Below are positions 52,037 to 61,152 of a stretch of 64,000 bases of DNA, piece after piece; position 1 is the first letter of the stretch; every line of letters starts with the position of its first letter. The notes beneath the pieces were generated by a model, which ran no database searches, was not told the DNA's origin, and saw nothing but the letters and a program-made list of their open reading frames with translations. The stretch is from positions 62,001 to 126,000 of the forward strand of contig NZ_CAJATU010000063.1 of assembly GCF_903944925.1 (NCBI RefSeq), given 5' to 3'. The position numbers were made by a program, and so were the translations under genes. Origin of the DNA: an uncultured Rhodopila sp. (lineage in GTDB: Bacteria; Pseudomonadota; Alphaproteobacteria; Acetobacterales; Acetobacteraceae).

Positions 52037-52891
52037 TCAATCCGGGTCGCGACCGCTGACCGACGCGTACCCGTTGCCGAACGCTGCATCCCGCTGCTGG
52101 AACGCATGCTTGACGCCGTGCTCGCGCATCGTCTCCCGGAACGCCCGTGCCTTCGGGGCGAGGTGCCCGCGCGCGTCGATTTCCGCGCCGATGCGCTGGA
52201 TCGTTCGCGCGCCCATCAGTTCCAGCCCCAGATTGACGATACGCTTGTTGGCCGACAGCAAATGCGGATCGACCAGGCCCATGCGGTCGGCCAGCCGCGT
52301 CACCTCGTCTTCAAGCTGCTCCGCCGGATAGGATTTCAGCGCCAGCCCGATCGCGGCCGCATCTTTCCCGCTCAGGCTGTCGCCGGTCAGCAGCAATCGT
52401 TTTGCCCATTGCGGGCCGCAATGATACAGCCACATCGACCCCGGCGGCGTGCCGAGGTCGCGCACCGGCGGGAAGCCGATACGAGCATCGTCGGCGACGA
52501 TGATCAGGTCGCAAAACCACGCGAGTTCCGTACCGATGCCGATACAGGTCCCCTGCACCTGAGCAATGACAGGCTTGTGCATATCGAAAATCTGCACTCG
52601 CATCCTCTGGCCTTGCTCCAGCCGCCAGATGTCGTCGTCGATTTCGTCCCGCCCGCGATACTCCGGTCCCCGGCCGCTGGAATATTCGGTCAGGTCAGCG
52701 CCGGCGCAAAAATGCGGGCCGGCGCCGCGCAGCACGACGCAATGCACGGCGTTGTGCTCGTCGGCTTCCAGAAGGGCGGCGTTGAGTTCGCGCAACAGCC
52801 TGCCGCTGAGCGCATTGCGGCGTTCGGGCCGGTTCAGTGTGACGACCGCGGTGCCGCCGCGGATGGCGTAGGTGATCTGTTCGAAGTCCAT
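52037..52891 (-). CDS. enoyl-CoA hydratase/isomerase family protein
   Basis: VVTLNRPERRNALSGRLLREL, GAGPHFCAGADLTEY, GTCIGIGTELAWFCDLIIV. Confidence 0.95.
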   Translation of the reverse strand: MDFEQITYAIRGGTAVVTLNRPERRNALSGRLLRELNAALLEADEHNAVHCVVLRGAGPHFCAGADLTEYSSGRGPEYRGRDEIDDDIWRLEQGQRMRVQIFDMHKPVIAQVQGTCIGIGTELAWFCDLIIVADDARIGFPPVRDLGTPPGSMWLYHCGPQWAKRLLLTGDSLSGKDAAAIGLALKSYPAEQLEDEVTRLADRMGLVDPHLLSANKRIVNLGLELMGARTIQRIGAEIDARGHLAPKARAFRETMREHGVKHAFQQRDAAFGNGYASVSGRDPD

Positions 52892-52987
52892 GCTGTCCGT
52901 CCTCCGCTCGATGTCCTCGCTGCCGCAAATTTACCGGAGGGCAAGGATCGGCACCAGCGCAGGGCGACGTATCGCTTCGGCTGCGCC

Positions 52988-53557
52988 TCAGTCCACCTGT
53001 CCGAGGCTCTCGGCGACGAAGCGGCCAAGCCCGGCCGCTGAAAACGGCTTGGCCAGCAATTTTTCCCCGACGAGGCTGTGGGCGTGACGATAGCCGCTGA
53101 TGAAAACGACCCTCAGCCCCGGAAAGTCGTGCCGCAGCCGGGCTGCCAACCGGGTCCCGTCCTCCTCGGGCATGACGACGTCGGTGACGACCAGATCGAG
53201 TTTGCCGACAGTGTGGGCGATCGCGTAGGCCGCTTTGGCGCTGGCAGCCTCGACGACAGTATAACCAAAATCCGTCAGCATTTCACTGACCACTTCGCGG
53301 ACATTGTCGTCGTCGTCAACGACGAGTATTGTAATGCTACCATCCCGCAACGGGCCGCCGGCGGGAGCGTCGGCGGCCTTGCCGTCCATCGCGCCGCCGC
53401 GCGGCTTCTCTTCGCCGGTGGCGCAAATCCCGCCGAACGCCCCGGCATCGGGCGAAAGATACGAGGCGGCCTGCATAAATCCGAAGGTCCTGGCGCCCGG
53501 CGCCCGGGTCCGCCTGCGTGTTCCGGGGCCGAACTGTATGTCATTGACTGCGTTCAT
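52988..53557 (-). CDS. stand-alone response regulator receiver protein
   Basis: ITILVVDDDDNVREVVSEML, LDLVVTDVVMPEEDG, KPFSAAGL. Confidence 0.92.
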   Translation of the reverse strand: MNAVNDIQFGPGTRRRTRAPGARTFGFMQAASYLSPDAGAFGGICATGEEKPRGGAMDGKAADAPAGGPLRDGSITILVVDDDDNVREVVSEMLTDFGYTVVEAASAKAAYAIAHTVGKLDLVVTDVVMPEEDGTRLAARLRHDFPGLRVVFISGYRHAHSLVGEKLLAKPFSAAGLGRFVAESLGQVD

Positions 53558-53770
53558 CACTCGCCCCGACTGTTTGAGGGGCATTGGTAGGCTCGATGCG
53601 GCATGCCGCAAACTCAGGAAATTCCCTACGGCAAGCCGTTTGGTCATCGGAAGCCGGCGGCAAATATATTATTCTCGCATATTTGGCTCAAGAGAGCAAA
53701 AAAACACCGATACTCAACAAAAGACACGGCAAGCTCGTTACGAAGTCATCGCGAGGCCTGGTGTCGTGCA

Positions 53771-54400
53771 TCAAAAGTGGCCCAGCAGCGCCCGCAGGAC
53801 GCCGATCCGTACGAGGGCGTAAGGTGTATCGACTTTGAGCTTCTCGTATAGATGCGAGCGATGTGTTTCAATGGTCTTCGGGCTCACGCCAAGTTCGTTG
53901 GCGACTTGCTTGGTCGATAAGCCCCGGGTGAAACCATCGAACACCTCGCGCTCACGCGGGGACAGGGTGGAAATCCGGAAACCCGCCGCGGCCGCCTCGC
54001 TCCGCAGGCTGACGGTTGTCGTGGCCTGCTGCATGGCGGCATGCAGAGTCCGCAACAATATCGCCGGGTCCAACGGCTTGTTCAGGAAATCGACCGCGCC
54101 CGCGCGCATCGCTTCAACCACCAGGGGCGTCTCGGCATATCCGCTGATGACAATGACGGGCAGCCGGTTCGGTCGGCGGCTCAGTTCCTCCACCAGCCGG
54201 ACACCGTCCATCCGCGGCAATCGCACATCGGTGATCAGGCATCCGGTCAGCTCCGGCGTGTGGTCCAGCAGGAACGCCTCCGCCGACTCATAACTTTTGA
54301 CGACCAGTCCGGCCACTTGCAGGTGCAAACAAAGCCGATCGCGGGCTTCCGGATCGTCCTCGACAACGAAAACGGTTGGAATCGCTGGTTCGATCTGCAT
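53771..54400 (-). CDS. FixJ/LuxR-type two-component response regulator
   Basis: TVFVVEDDPEARDRL, TDVRLPRMDG, LSPREREVFDGFTRGLSTKQVANELGVSPKTIETHRSHLYEKL. Confidence 0.96.
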   Translation of the reverse strand: MQIEPAIPTVFVVEDDPEARDRLCLHLQVAGLVVKSYESAEAFLLDHTPELTGCLITDVRLPRMDGVRLVEELSRRPNRLPVIVISGYAETPLVVEAMRAGAVDFLNKPLDPAILLRTLHAAMQQATTTVSLRSEAAAAGFRISTLSPREREVFDGFTRGLSTKQVANELGVSPKTIETHRSHLYEKLKVDTPYALVRIGVLRALLGHF

Positions 54401-54611
54401 GACGGTTGTCCGTTGCCAGCCGGCTCGTGCATGAAGAACGCATTACCTCAGTGGCGGTGGCTGGCCCGGTCTCCAACGGGTCGCAACCACCGGTGGCCTC
54501 GACTTAGTCTCGCTTCAACAAACCGGCTATATCGCCAGCGATACTACACGCTTAAACCCTCACCCGCGCCGCACGTTTTCTTGGGTAGCGATCCCTCGCG
54601 GGAATTCGGGC

Positions 54612-54986
54612 TCAGGATTCGCGTCTCAGGAAGATCCAGCAGCCACCGCCGGCGGCGGACTGGATGCGCACGTCCAGCGCCCGGGTCCGGTCATCGAAAT
54701 CGCCGATATGGGAGAAGGCGATGTCCAGTTTCCCCGCTGCCAGGGCGCGCTCGATGCGGCCGCGAAAGTCCGGGTTATTCATGCACGGCGCGATATCGAC
54801 GAAAAACTCCAGCCCGATGGCGGGTTTCGTATAGCCGGAGAGGCGCCTCTCGGCAGCGTTGAAGGAAACCACGCGTCCGTCCGGATCGAGATGGATCGCG
54901 CCGAACGAAAGCTGATCCACCTCATGTGCGGCCAGGCTTTCCACCGCCGCGGCAAGCCGGGGTTCATCGAAATCCACCTTTTCCAA
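54612..54986 (-). CDS. pyp: photoactive yellow protein (PYP) homologue, Tyr42->Phe variant
   Basis: DQLSFGAIHLDPDGRVVSFNAAERRLSG...FFVDIAPCMNNPDFRGRIERALAAGKLDIAF...CWIFLRR aligns by eye with the recalled H. halophila PYP sequence (FGAIQLDGDGNILQYNAAE...FFKDVAPCTDSPEF). Confidence 0.85.
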   Translation of the reverse strand: MEKVDFDEPRLAAAVESLAAHEVDQLSFGAIHLDPDGRVVSFNAAERRLSGYTKPAIGLEFFVDIAPCMNNPDFRGRIERALAAGKLDIAFSHIGDFDDRTRALDVRIQSAAGGGCWIFLRRES

Positions 54987-55011
54987 CGCCAGTCTCCTTC
55001 CACCTGATACT

Positions 55012-57222
55012 TCATTGCGATAGTTGCGGGCCGGTCCGGCCGGTGAACATGACGATCCCCGTTAGGTGCGTCACGCTGGTGCCGTTGTCCGACAGCGGCA
55101 GCAACAGCCGCTCGAAGCTGACCGGTTCGCTGTCGCCGAAGTCGCAACGGGCATACTCATAGCTGGGCGCCCGGGTCCGGGCGCAGCGTCGGTAGGCGCC
55201 GTCCAATGAACCGATGGCCTGGTCGTCCGGACTCTGCCCGGATTCCGGCGTCATCGCGAGCGTGCGGCCGAGCCGCGCAGCCAATGCCGGGCCGAACCGC
55301 AGGAAGCGAAACGTCAGCGGACCTTCCTGCTGTTCCACCGCCACGGTAAACGCATGGTTCGCCTCCGGCAGCAGCGCAGGTTCCAAATCGGCCGGCCGCG
55401 GCAGCAACTGACCGTTCTGCGCGGCACGCCATGCCAGGTAGGTGGCGCACAGGCCGGGACTGCGGAACTTCCTGAGGAACTTCGCGTCCGCCGAAACCAC
55501 CGTTTCGGCAGCGCGGTTGAGGCCGCGAAACACCGCTTCCCGCAGTTGGCTGCCGGAGAACGGCTTGCGCAGCACGGGCTGGCCGCTGATGGCTGCATGG
55601 CCCGATTCCCCGGTGACAAACAGCACCGGCAGGCCGGGGCGTTCGGCCCGGAGCCGCGCGATCAGTTGCGGTCCGGTCGCGCCCGGCAACGCCACGTCGG
55701 TCACCAGCAGGTCCAGCGCCGGCATGCCGTGCGCCAGAACCTCCGCGGCCTCCGCGTTGCGGGCATGCACGACACGGTATCCCCAGTCGCGCAACAATCC
55801 GGTTGCGATGCGTTGCAGGTGGTCGTCGTCCTCCACCAGCAGGATGCTGCCGCCCGGCCCGTCCGCCGGCTGTGCCGCCTCCGGCGTGCCGTCCCGGGCG
55901 GCGGTGACTGCGGCGCGCGGCAGGATGATCTCGATCAGCGTGCCACCGTCCGGCGGGCTGTCGATCATCAGGCAGCCGCCTGACTGGTTGGCGAAGTCGT
56001 TCACCATCGCCAGCCCCAGGCCGGTGCCCTTGCCCTGCGGCTTGGTGGTGAAGAACGGCTCGGTGGCGCGCGCCTGCACCTCGGGCGGCATGCCCGGGCC
56101 GTTGTCGCGCACGGCGATGGCGACGTAATCCTGCTCGCGCAGATGCGCGGGCCGCTCTTCGGCGGCCAGATTGCGCGCCGAAATAGCCAGCGTGCCGCCG
56201 TCCGGCATGGCGTCGCGCGCATTGACCCCGAGGTTGAGCAAGGCGATCTCAAGCTGGTGCGGGTCCGCCAGAACGGGCCAGACGCCGACGGGAGCCTCGA
56301 CCGATCGTTTTATGCCGGCGCCCGTTGCATGGCGCAGCAGATCGTCAGCGGAACGAAGCGCGGCTGCAACGTCGAGCACTTCAGGGGCCAACGCATCCCT
56401 GCGGCCGAAGCAGAGGAGCTGCTGTACCAGAATGACCGCCCGGTTCGCAGCAGTTTTCCCGCGCGCCGCCAGGCTGGCGATCGCCGGATCCTTCGACCGG
56501 TTTTCGATCAGTTCGTAAACGCCGAGTACGGCATTCAGGATGTTGTTGAAATCATGCGACACGCTGGCGGTCAAATGCCCGAGCGCCTCCAGCTTCTGCG
56601 ATTGCAGCAGCGCCGTCTGGACGGCCTCGCGCCGCCGCATCTCGGCACCGAGCTCATCGGCGGCGTCGGTCAGCGCGCGGGTCCGCTCGACCAGGCGGGT
56701 TTCGAGCGCTTCCAGCCGGTGTGCCGCGACCTCGCGGGCCAGGACCAAAGTCGTAATGTCGGTGCACGTGCCGAGCCAGCACAGCACGTCTCCGGCCGGG
56801 TCGGTGCGTTGCGCCGAGGCGCGGGTGATGAACCAGCGATAGCCGCCTTCTTTGCCACGCATCCGCTGCTCGGACTCGAAGTCCTCACCGGATTCGACGG
56901 CGCGGCGCCAGGCGTGTTCGGCCCGGTCGCGGTCGTCCGGGTGCAGGGCGTCGGTCCAGCCGGTGGCGGTGTCCGGCTCGGAGCCGCTATAGGCGTGCCA
57001 GCGGCGGTTGCGGAACAGGATACGGCCGTCCGGTGCGGCAACAAAGGCGATCCCGGGCATGGCTTCCACCAGCGCGTGGAGCCGGCATTCATCGGTGGCG
57101 CAGCAGCCGGCGGCCGGGGGTGCGGACCTTGCCCGGGGGGACTTGCCGGCGCGGCGCGTTGCGGGATCACAGGGGAGCGGGGTGCGAAGCAAGGTACGGA
57201 TACTGCCTGTCTTGGCGGTCAC
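55012..57222 (-). CDS. hybrid sensor histidine kinase (PAS-HisKA-HATPase-REC-C-terminal PAS-like domain)
   Basis: PAS with WHAYSG, LGHLTASVSHDFNNILNAVLGVYEL, GKGTGLGLAMVNDFA, REC DLLVTDVALPGATG, then a 180-aa C-terminal PAS_5-like region. Confidence 0.93.
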   Translation of the reverse strand: MTAKTGSIRTLLRTPLPCDPATRRAGKSPRARSAPPAAGCCATDECRLHALVEAMPGIAFVAAPDGRILFRNRRWHAYSGSEPDTATGWTDALHPDDRDRAEHAWRRAVESGEDFESEQRMRGKEGGYRWFITRASAQRTDPAGDVLCWLGTCTDITTLVLAREVAAHRLEALETRLVERTRALTDAADELGAEMRRREAVQTALLQSQKLEALGHLTASVSHDFNNILNAVLGVYELIENRSKDPAIASLAARGKTAANRAVILVQQLLCFGRRDALAPEVLDVAAALRSADDLLRHATGAGIKRSVEAPVGVWPVLADPHQLEIALLNLGVNARDAMPDGGTLAISARNLAAEERPAHLREQDYVAIAVRDNGPGMPPEVQARATEPFFTTKPQGKGTGLGLAMVNDFANQSGGCLMIDSPPDGGTLIEIILPRAAVTAARDGTPEAAQPADGPGGSILLVEDDDHLQRIATGLLRDWGYRVVHARNAEAAEVLAHGMPALDLLVTDVALPGATGPQLIARLRAERPGLPVLFVTGESGHAAISGQPVLRKPFSGSQLREAVFRGLNRAAETVVSADAKFLRKFRSPGLCATYLAWRAAQNGQLLPRPADLEPALLPEANHAFTVAVEQQEGPLTFRFLRFGPALAARLGRTLAMTPESGQSPDDQAIGSLDGAYRRCARTRAPSYEYARCDFGDSEPVSFERLLLPLSDNGTSVTHLTGIVMFTGRTGPQLSQ

Positions 57223-57608
57223 GGGATGGGAGCGGGCAGGGCGCGGCGAGCCGCGCCCCAGCAGACCGGGCAGCGATTCGGTGTCGGCGAGGGAAGCTGC
57301 GGTGGATCATGTCAAAGTCATACTCGCGGGTCCGTGAGTCCACAATGGAAAACCGGGGTTACCGGCGGTGTTCGAGGCGGGGCGGAATGTTTGACTAGGG
57401 GATTGTTGCTGTATCCTTGCGTGTTGGCCGGGAAATAGGGGGGTTAAACTTGATGTTCCCCAATCCCAGTATGATGCCAAAACCACATGACTCGGCCGGG
57501 ACGCTCGGCCGGGCCTGGAGGCGCATCGGGATGGTAGCGGGATTTGACTCTCAGAGTAACTACAATTACAATATTATGCCGTACTCGATCACAAGGGTGG
57601 AGTAAGCA

Positions 57609-57690
57609 ATGCCGTCCGTGTGGAACTTGTTGGAGAGCAGCAACAACCGCGACATCCTCAAAATGATGGGCGGAGGTTTAGCCGCGCGGG
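57609..57690 (+). pseudogene. possible truncated N-terminus of an unidentified gene
   Basis: RBS-like GGTGGAG, then MPSVWNLLESSNNRDILKMMGGGLAA, then loss of a sensible continuation at the pdeM 3' end. Confidence 0.35.
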
Positions 57691-57704
57691 TGGATCGGCA
57701 CCGT

Positions 57705-58394
57705 CTACCCCACCCGCAGTGCGCTCCTCCGACCGATCTCGAAGCTGAACAGCCGATCGTTGCCTAATAGGAACACTCGGCCGCCGCGCGGAAACAGGCG
57801 GTTGATCGCCGGGTCGCGCACATCCAGCCCACCCGTGTAAGCCCCGAAGGCCGGCATCATCAGCCGCCTTCCGTCGAACACGAAGCACGGGCGGCTGACA
57901 TTCCCCGCGCGGGCCGGGATCATGGCCTTGGGGTGATGGTGCCCGACCACCTCACCGGCATCCGCGCCGAACACCGCTTCATGCCGGAACGTCATCGGGC
58001 CGGCGGCGAAACTGTCCACCCAGTCGCCGCCCAAACCCGACGGCGCAACCCGGTCATGGTTGCCCAGCACCCAGACGAACCGGTGCGCGACTGTCATGGC
58101 GTTTAATCGCTGCTGCTCCGTCGCCGGCAGCCGCGCGCAGCCGTCACTGTCATGAAACGAGTCGCCCAGCGCCACGACAATCTCCGGCGACCAGCGCCGC
58201 AGCAGCAAGGTCAAACGGTCGATCGTCGCGTGCGTGTCCCACGGCGGCAGCAGCATGCCGCGCCGCGCGAACGACGATCCCTTCTCCAGATGCAGGTCCG
58301 AAACGGCCAGCAGCTTCATCGCCGGCCAGAACAATCCCCCCATCGGGTCCAGCATCAGCCGTTCGCCTGCCATGTGTATCGGCGCTGCGGTCAT
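57705..58394 (-). CDS. pdeM: ligase-associated DNA damage response endonuclease PdeM
   Basis: LLAVSDLHLEKGSSFARRG, ALGDSFHDSDG, GNHDRVAP, GHHHPKAMI; overlaps the helicase gene by 4 bp. Confidence 0.93.
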   Translation of the reverse strand: MTAAPIHMAGERLMLDPMGGLFWPAMKLLAVSDLHLEKGSSFARRGMLLPPWDTHATIDRLTLLLRRWSPEIVVALGDSFHDSDGCARLPATEQQRLNAMTVAHRFVWVLGNHDRVAPSGLGGDWVDSFAAGPMTFRHEAVFGADAGEVVGHHHPKAMIPARAGNVSRPCFVFDGRRLMMPAFGAYTGGLDVRDPAINRLFPRGGRVFLLGNDRLFSFEIGRRSALRVG

Positions 58395-60907
58395 GAAAAC
58401 AGGTCCGTCTGCACGGCACGCTTGCGCGGCAGTAACGTCTTCTGCGCGCCGGTGGAGCGCCGCGCCATGTTCGCCCGGTGCACCGCGGGGACGCGTGGCG
58501 GTTCGGCCTCGCCGATGGCTTCGGCGATGATGGCTTCGGCCTCGGCCAGCAGCGCATCCTCGTCGGTGTCGGTGCGCACGCTTTCGCGGCCGATCTCCAG
58601 CAGGACGGGGACGGCCAGGGGGGAGACGCGGGATAGAACCATGTGCACGATATGCCCTTTCACCCGCGCCAGCATCCCGGCGATGCGGCCGATATCGGTC
58701 AACCCGCCCGCGGCGTCGGCCCTGGTCGCCCGCAGCAGGATGTGGTCCGGCTGGTGGCGGCGCAGCACGTCATAGATCAGGTCGCTGTTGATCGTCACCT
58801 GCCGGCGGTTCTTTTCCGCCCCCGGCACGTTGCGCTGGATCAGCCCGGCGATCACCGCGACGTTGCGGAACGTCCGCTTCAGCATCGAGCTGTCCGCCAT
58901 CCACGCCTCCAGGTCGTCGCCGAGCATGTCCTGGTCGAACAGCGCCGCCACGTTCAGCGGCTGGTTGGCGGACCACACGCCCAGCACGTAGTCGGTGGCG
59001 ACGAAGCCCAGCGGGGCGAAACCGGCGCGCTCCATCCGTTTCGTCACCAGCATGCCGAGGGTCTGGTGCGCGTTGCGGCCCTCGAAGCAATACGCCACCA
59101 GATACCATCGGTCGCCGCGCGGGAACGTCTCGATCAGCAGGTCGTTGCGGCCGGGCAGGCGGGAGACGCCCCGCTGGAGCCGCAGCCAGTCGCGCACCTG
59201 CTCGGGGAAGAGGTCCCAGGTGTCCGGGTTCTGCAGCATGCCGCGCACCCGGTCCGCGAGGTTGGTGGTCAACGGCAGGCGGCCGCCCGCGTAGGCGGGG
59301 ACCATCGGGTCGCCGGAGCCGCCTTCCATGCACTCGCAGGCGGTGTCGCGGATGCGGATGAAGCGCAGCAGGCGGCCGGCGAACATGAAGGTGTCGCCGG
59401 GGCGCAGCATGTTGACGAAATATTCTTCGATTTCCCCAAGCGTCGGACCGAAGCCGCGCTTGCCGGTCAGTTTCACCTTCAGCACCGGCGCTTCGACGAT
59501 GGTGCCGATATTCATGCGCAACGTGACGGCGGTGCGGGCGTTGCGGACGTGCATGCGGCCCTCGCTGTCGCGGAACAGTTTCTTCCATTGGTCGTAGGCG
59601 GCCAGCGCGTAGCCGCCGTGCTCGACGAAGCCCAGCACGTCGTCGAAGTCCAAACGGGACAGGGCGGCGTAGGGCGCGGCTGTCGTTACTTCGGAATACA
59701 CGTCGTCCGGCAGGAACGGCGCGCTGCACGCCAGGCACAGCAGATGCTGTGCCAGCACGTCCAACCCGCCGGGGCGGGGCGGGTCGCCGTCCAGTTCGCG
59801 CGCGGCGACGCCGAGGATGGCGGCCTCGCATTCCAGCACCTCGAATCGATTGGCCGGGACCAGGATGGCCTGCGAGGCTTCGTCCATCCGGTGGTTGGCG
59901 CGGCCGACGCGTTGCAGCAGCCGCGAGACGCCTTTCGGGGCGCCGACCTGGATGACCTGGTCGACTCCGCCCCAGTCGATGCCGAGGTCCAGCGAGGATG
60001 TCGCCACAACGGCGCGCAACGACCCCGCCGCCATGGCGGCTTCGACCTTGCGGCGCTGCTCCACTTCCAGGGAGCCGTGGTGCAGGCCGATGGGCAGCAT
60101 CGGATCGTTCAGCTTCCACAGCGCCTGGAACATCAGTTCCGCCTGGGCCCGGGTATTGACGAAGACGATGGTCATGCCGGCGGCGCGGATTTTTTCCATC
60201 ACCTGCGGCGCGGCTTCCAGCCCCATATGGCCGGACCAGGACAGGCGGCCTTCCGGCAGGGTGATGGACAAAGCGGGCGGCGCGCCATCTGCCACCTCGA
60301 TGCGGCGCGAGGCTCCGGTGTAGGCCTGGATCGCGTCGGGGTGGGCCACGGTGGCGGACAGGCCGACGCGGCGGGCGGCGGGGGCGAGGCTGCGCAGCCG
60401 GGAGACGCCGAGGGCGAGTTGGTCGCCGCGCTTGGTGCCGGCCAGCGCGTGCACCTCGTCCATGACGATGCATTGCAGGGTCTGGAAGAACAGCGGCGCG
60501 TCGGGCAGGGAGAGCAGAACGGCGAGGCTTTCCGGCGTGGTAAGCAGGATCTGCGGCGGGGTGGCACGCTGGCGGGCGCGGCGGTTGGCGGGGGTGTCAC
60601 CGGTGCGCGCCTCGATGGCGATGGGCAGGTGCATGTCCTGCGCCGGGCGTGTCAGGTTGCGGGCGATGTCGGTGGCCAGCGCCTTCAGCGGGCTGATGTA
60701 GATGGTGTGCAGGCCGGGGCGCGGGTTGGCGGCGAGATCGATCAGCCCGGGCAGGAATCCGGCGAGGGTCTTGCCGCCTCCGGTGGGGGCGATCAGCAGG
60801 ACGCTGTCGTTCGCCCGTGCGGCGTCGAGCATCGCCATCTGGTGCGGGCGCGGGGACCAGCCCTGGGAGGCGAACCAGGCGGCGAATGGTTCCGGTAATG
60901 TTCCTGG
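58391..60907 (-). CDS. ligase-associated DNA damage response DEXH box helicase (Lhr-like)
   Basis: LIAPTGGGKTLAGFLPGLIDL, VMDEVHALAGTKRGDQLALGVSRL, QRVGRANHRMDEAS. Confidence 0.95.
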   Translation of the reverse strand, partial: PGTLPEPFAAWFASQGWSPRPHQMAMLDAARANDSVLLIAPTGGGKTLAGFLPGLIDLAANPRPGLHTIYISPLKALATDIARNLTRPAQDMHLPIAIEARTGDTPANRRARQRATPPQILLTTPESLAVLLSLPDAPLFFQTLQCIVMDEVHALAGTKRGDQLALGVSRLRSLAPAARRVGLSATVAHPDAIQAYTGASRRIEVADGAPPALSITLPEGRLSWSGHMGLEAAPQVMEKIRAAGMTIVFVNTRAQAELMFQALWKLNDPMLPIGLHHGSLEVEQRRKVEAAMAAGSLRAVVATSSLDLGIDWGGVDQVIQVGAPKGVSRLLQRVGRANHRMDEASQAILVPANRFEVLECEAAILGVAARELDGDPPRPGGLDVLAQHLLCLACSAPFLPDDVYSEVTTAAPYAALSRLDFDDVLGFVEHGGYALAAYDQWKKLFRDSEGRMHVRNARTAVTLRMNIGTIVEAPVLKVKLTGKRGFGPTLGEIEEYFVNMLRPGDTFMFAGRLLRFIRIRDTACECMEGGSGDPMVPAYAGGRLPLTTNLADRVRGMLQNPDTWDLFPEQVRDWLRLQRGVSRLPGRNDLLIETFPRGDRWYLVAYCFEGRNAHQTLGMLVTKRMERAGFAPLGFVATDYVLGVWSANQPLNVAALFDQDMLGDDLEAWMADSSMLKRTFRNVAVIAGLIQRNVPGAEKNRRQVTINSDLIYDVLRRHQPDHILLRATRADAAGGLTDIGRIAGMLARVKGHIVHMVLSRVSPLAVPVLLEIGRESVRTDTDEDALLAEAEAIIAEAIGEAEPPRVPAVHRANMARRSTGAQKTLLPRKRAVQTDLFS

Positions 60908-61040
60908 CATCGGCACACATAAGCATGGCAAGCCGGCGGGCGACAATCATCTTTGGAGGTTCGGCGGGGCTTCTATCGGCATGGCCGCCCGTCCCTCCGT
61001 GTCAGGGCTCCCGGCCGTGCCTTTGTGACAGGTGCGCCGC

Positions 61041-61140
61041 CCTTGTGTCGTGGCCGGCCTTGTGCCGGCCATCCACGACTAGCGGTGCTGTTGGCGGTAA
61101 AGTCGTGGATTGCCGGACTAAATCCGGCCATGACACAAGG
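61041..61140. repeat. composite intergenic palindromic element
   Basis: Outer arms CCTTGTGTCGTGGCCGG / CCGGCCATGACACAAGG (one mismatch) and inner ATCCACGACT / AGTCGTGGAT. Confidence 0.88.
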
Positions 61141-61152
61141 AGCCGACGGACA

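Noticed and set aside
58643-60898. 751-aa plus-strand ORF opposite the DEXH helicase
   Set aside because: Antisense shadow ORF; composition typical of reverse-frame reading of a high-GC gene.
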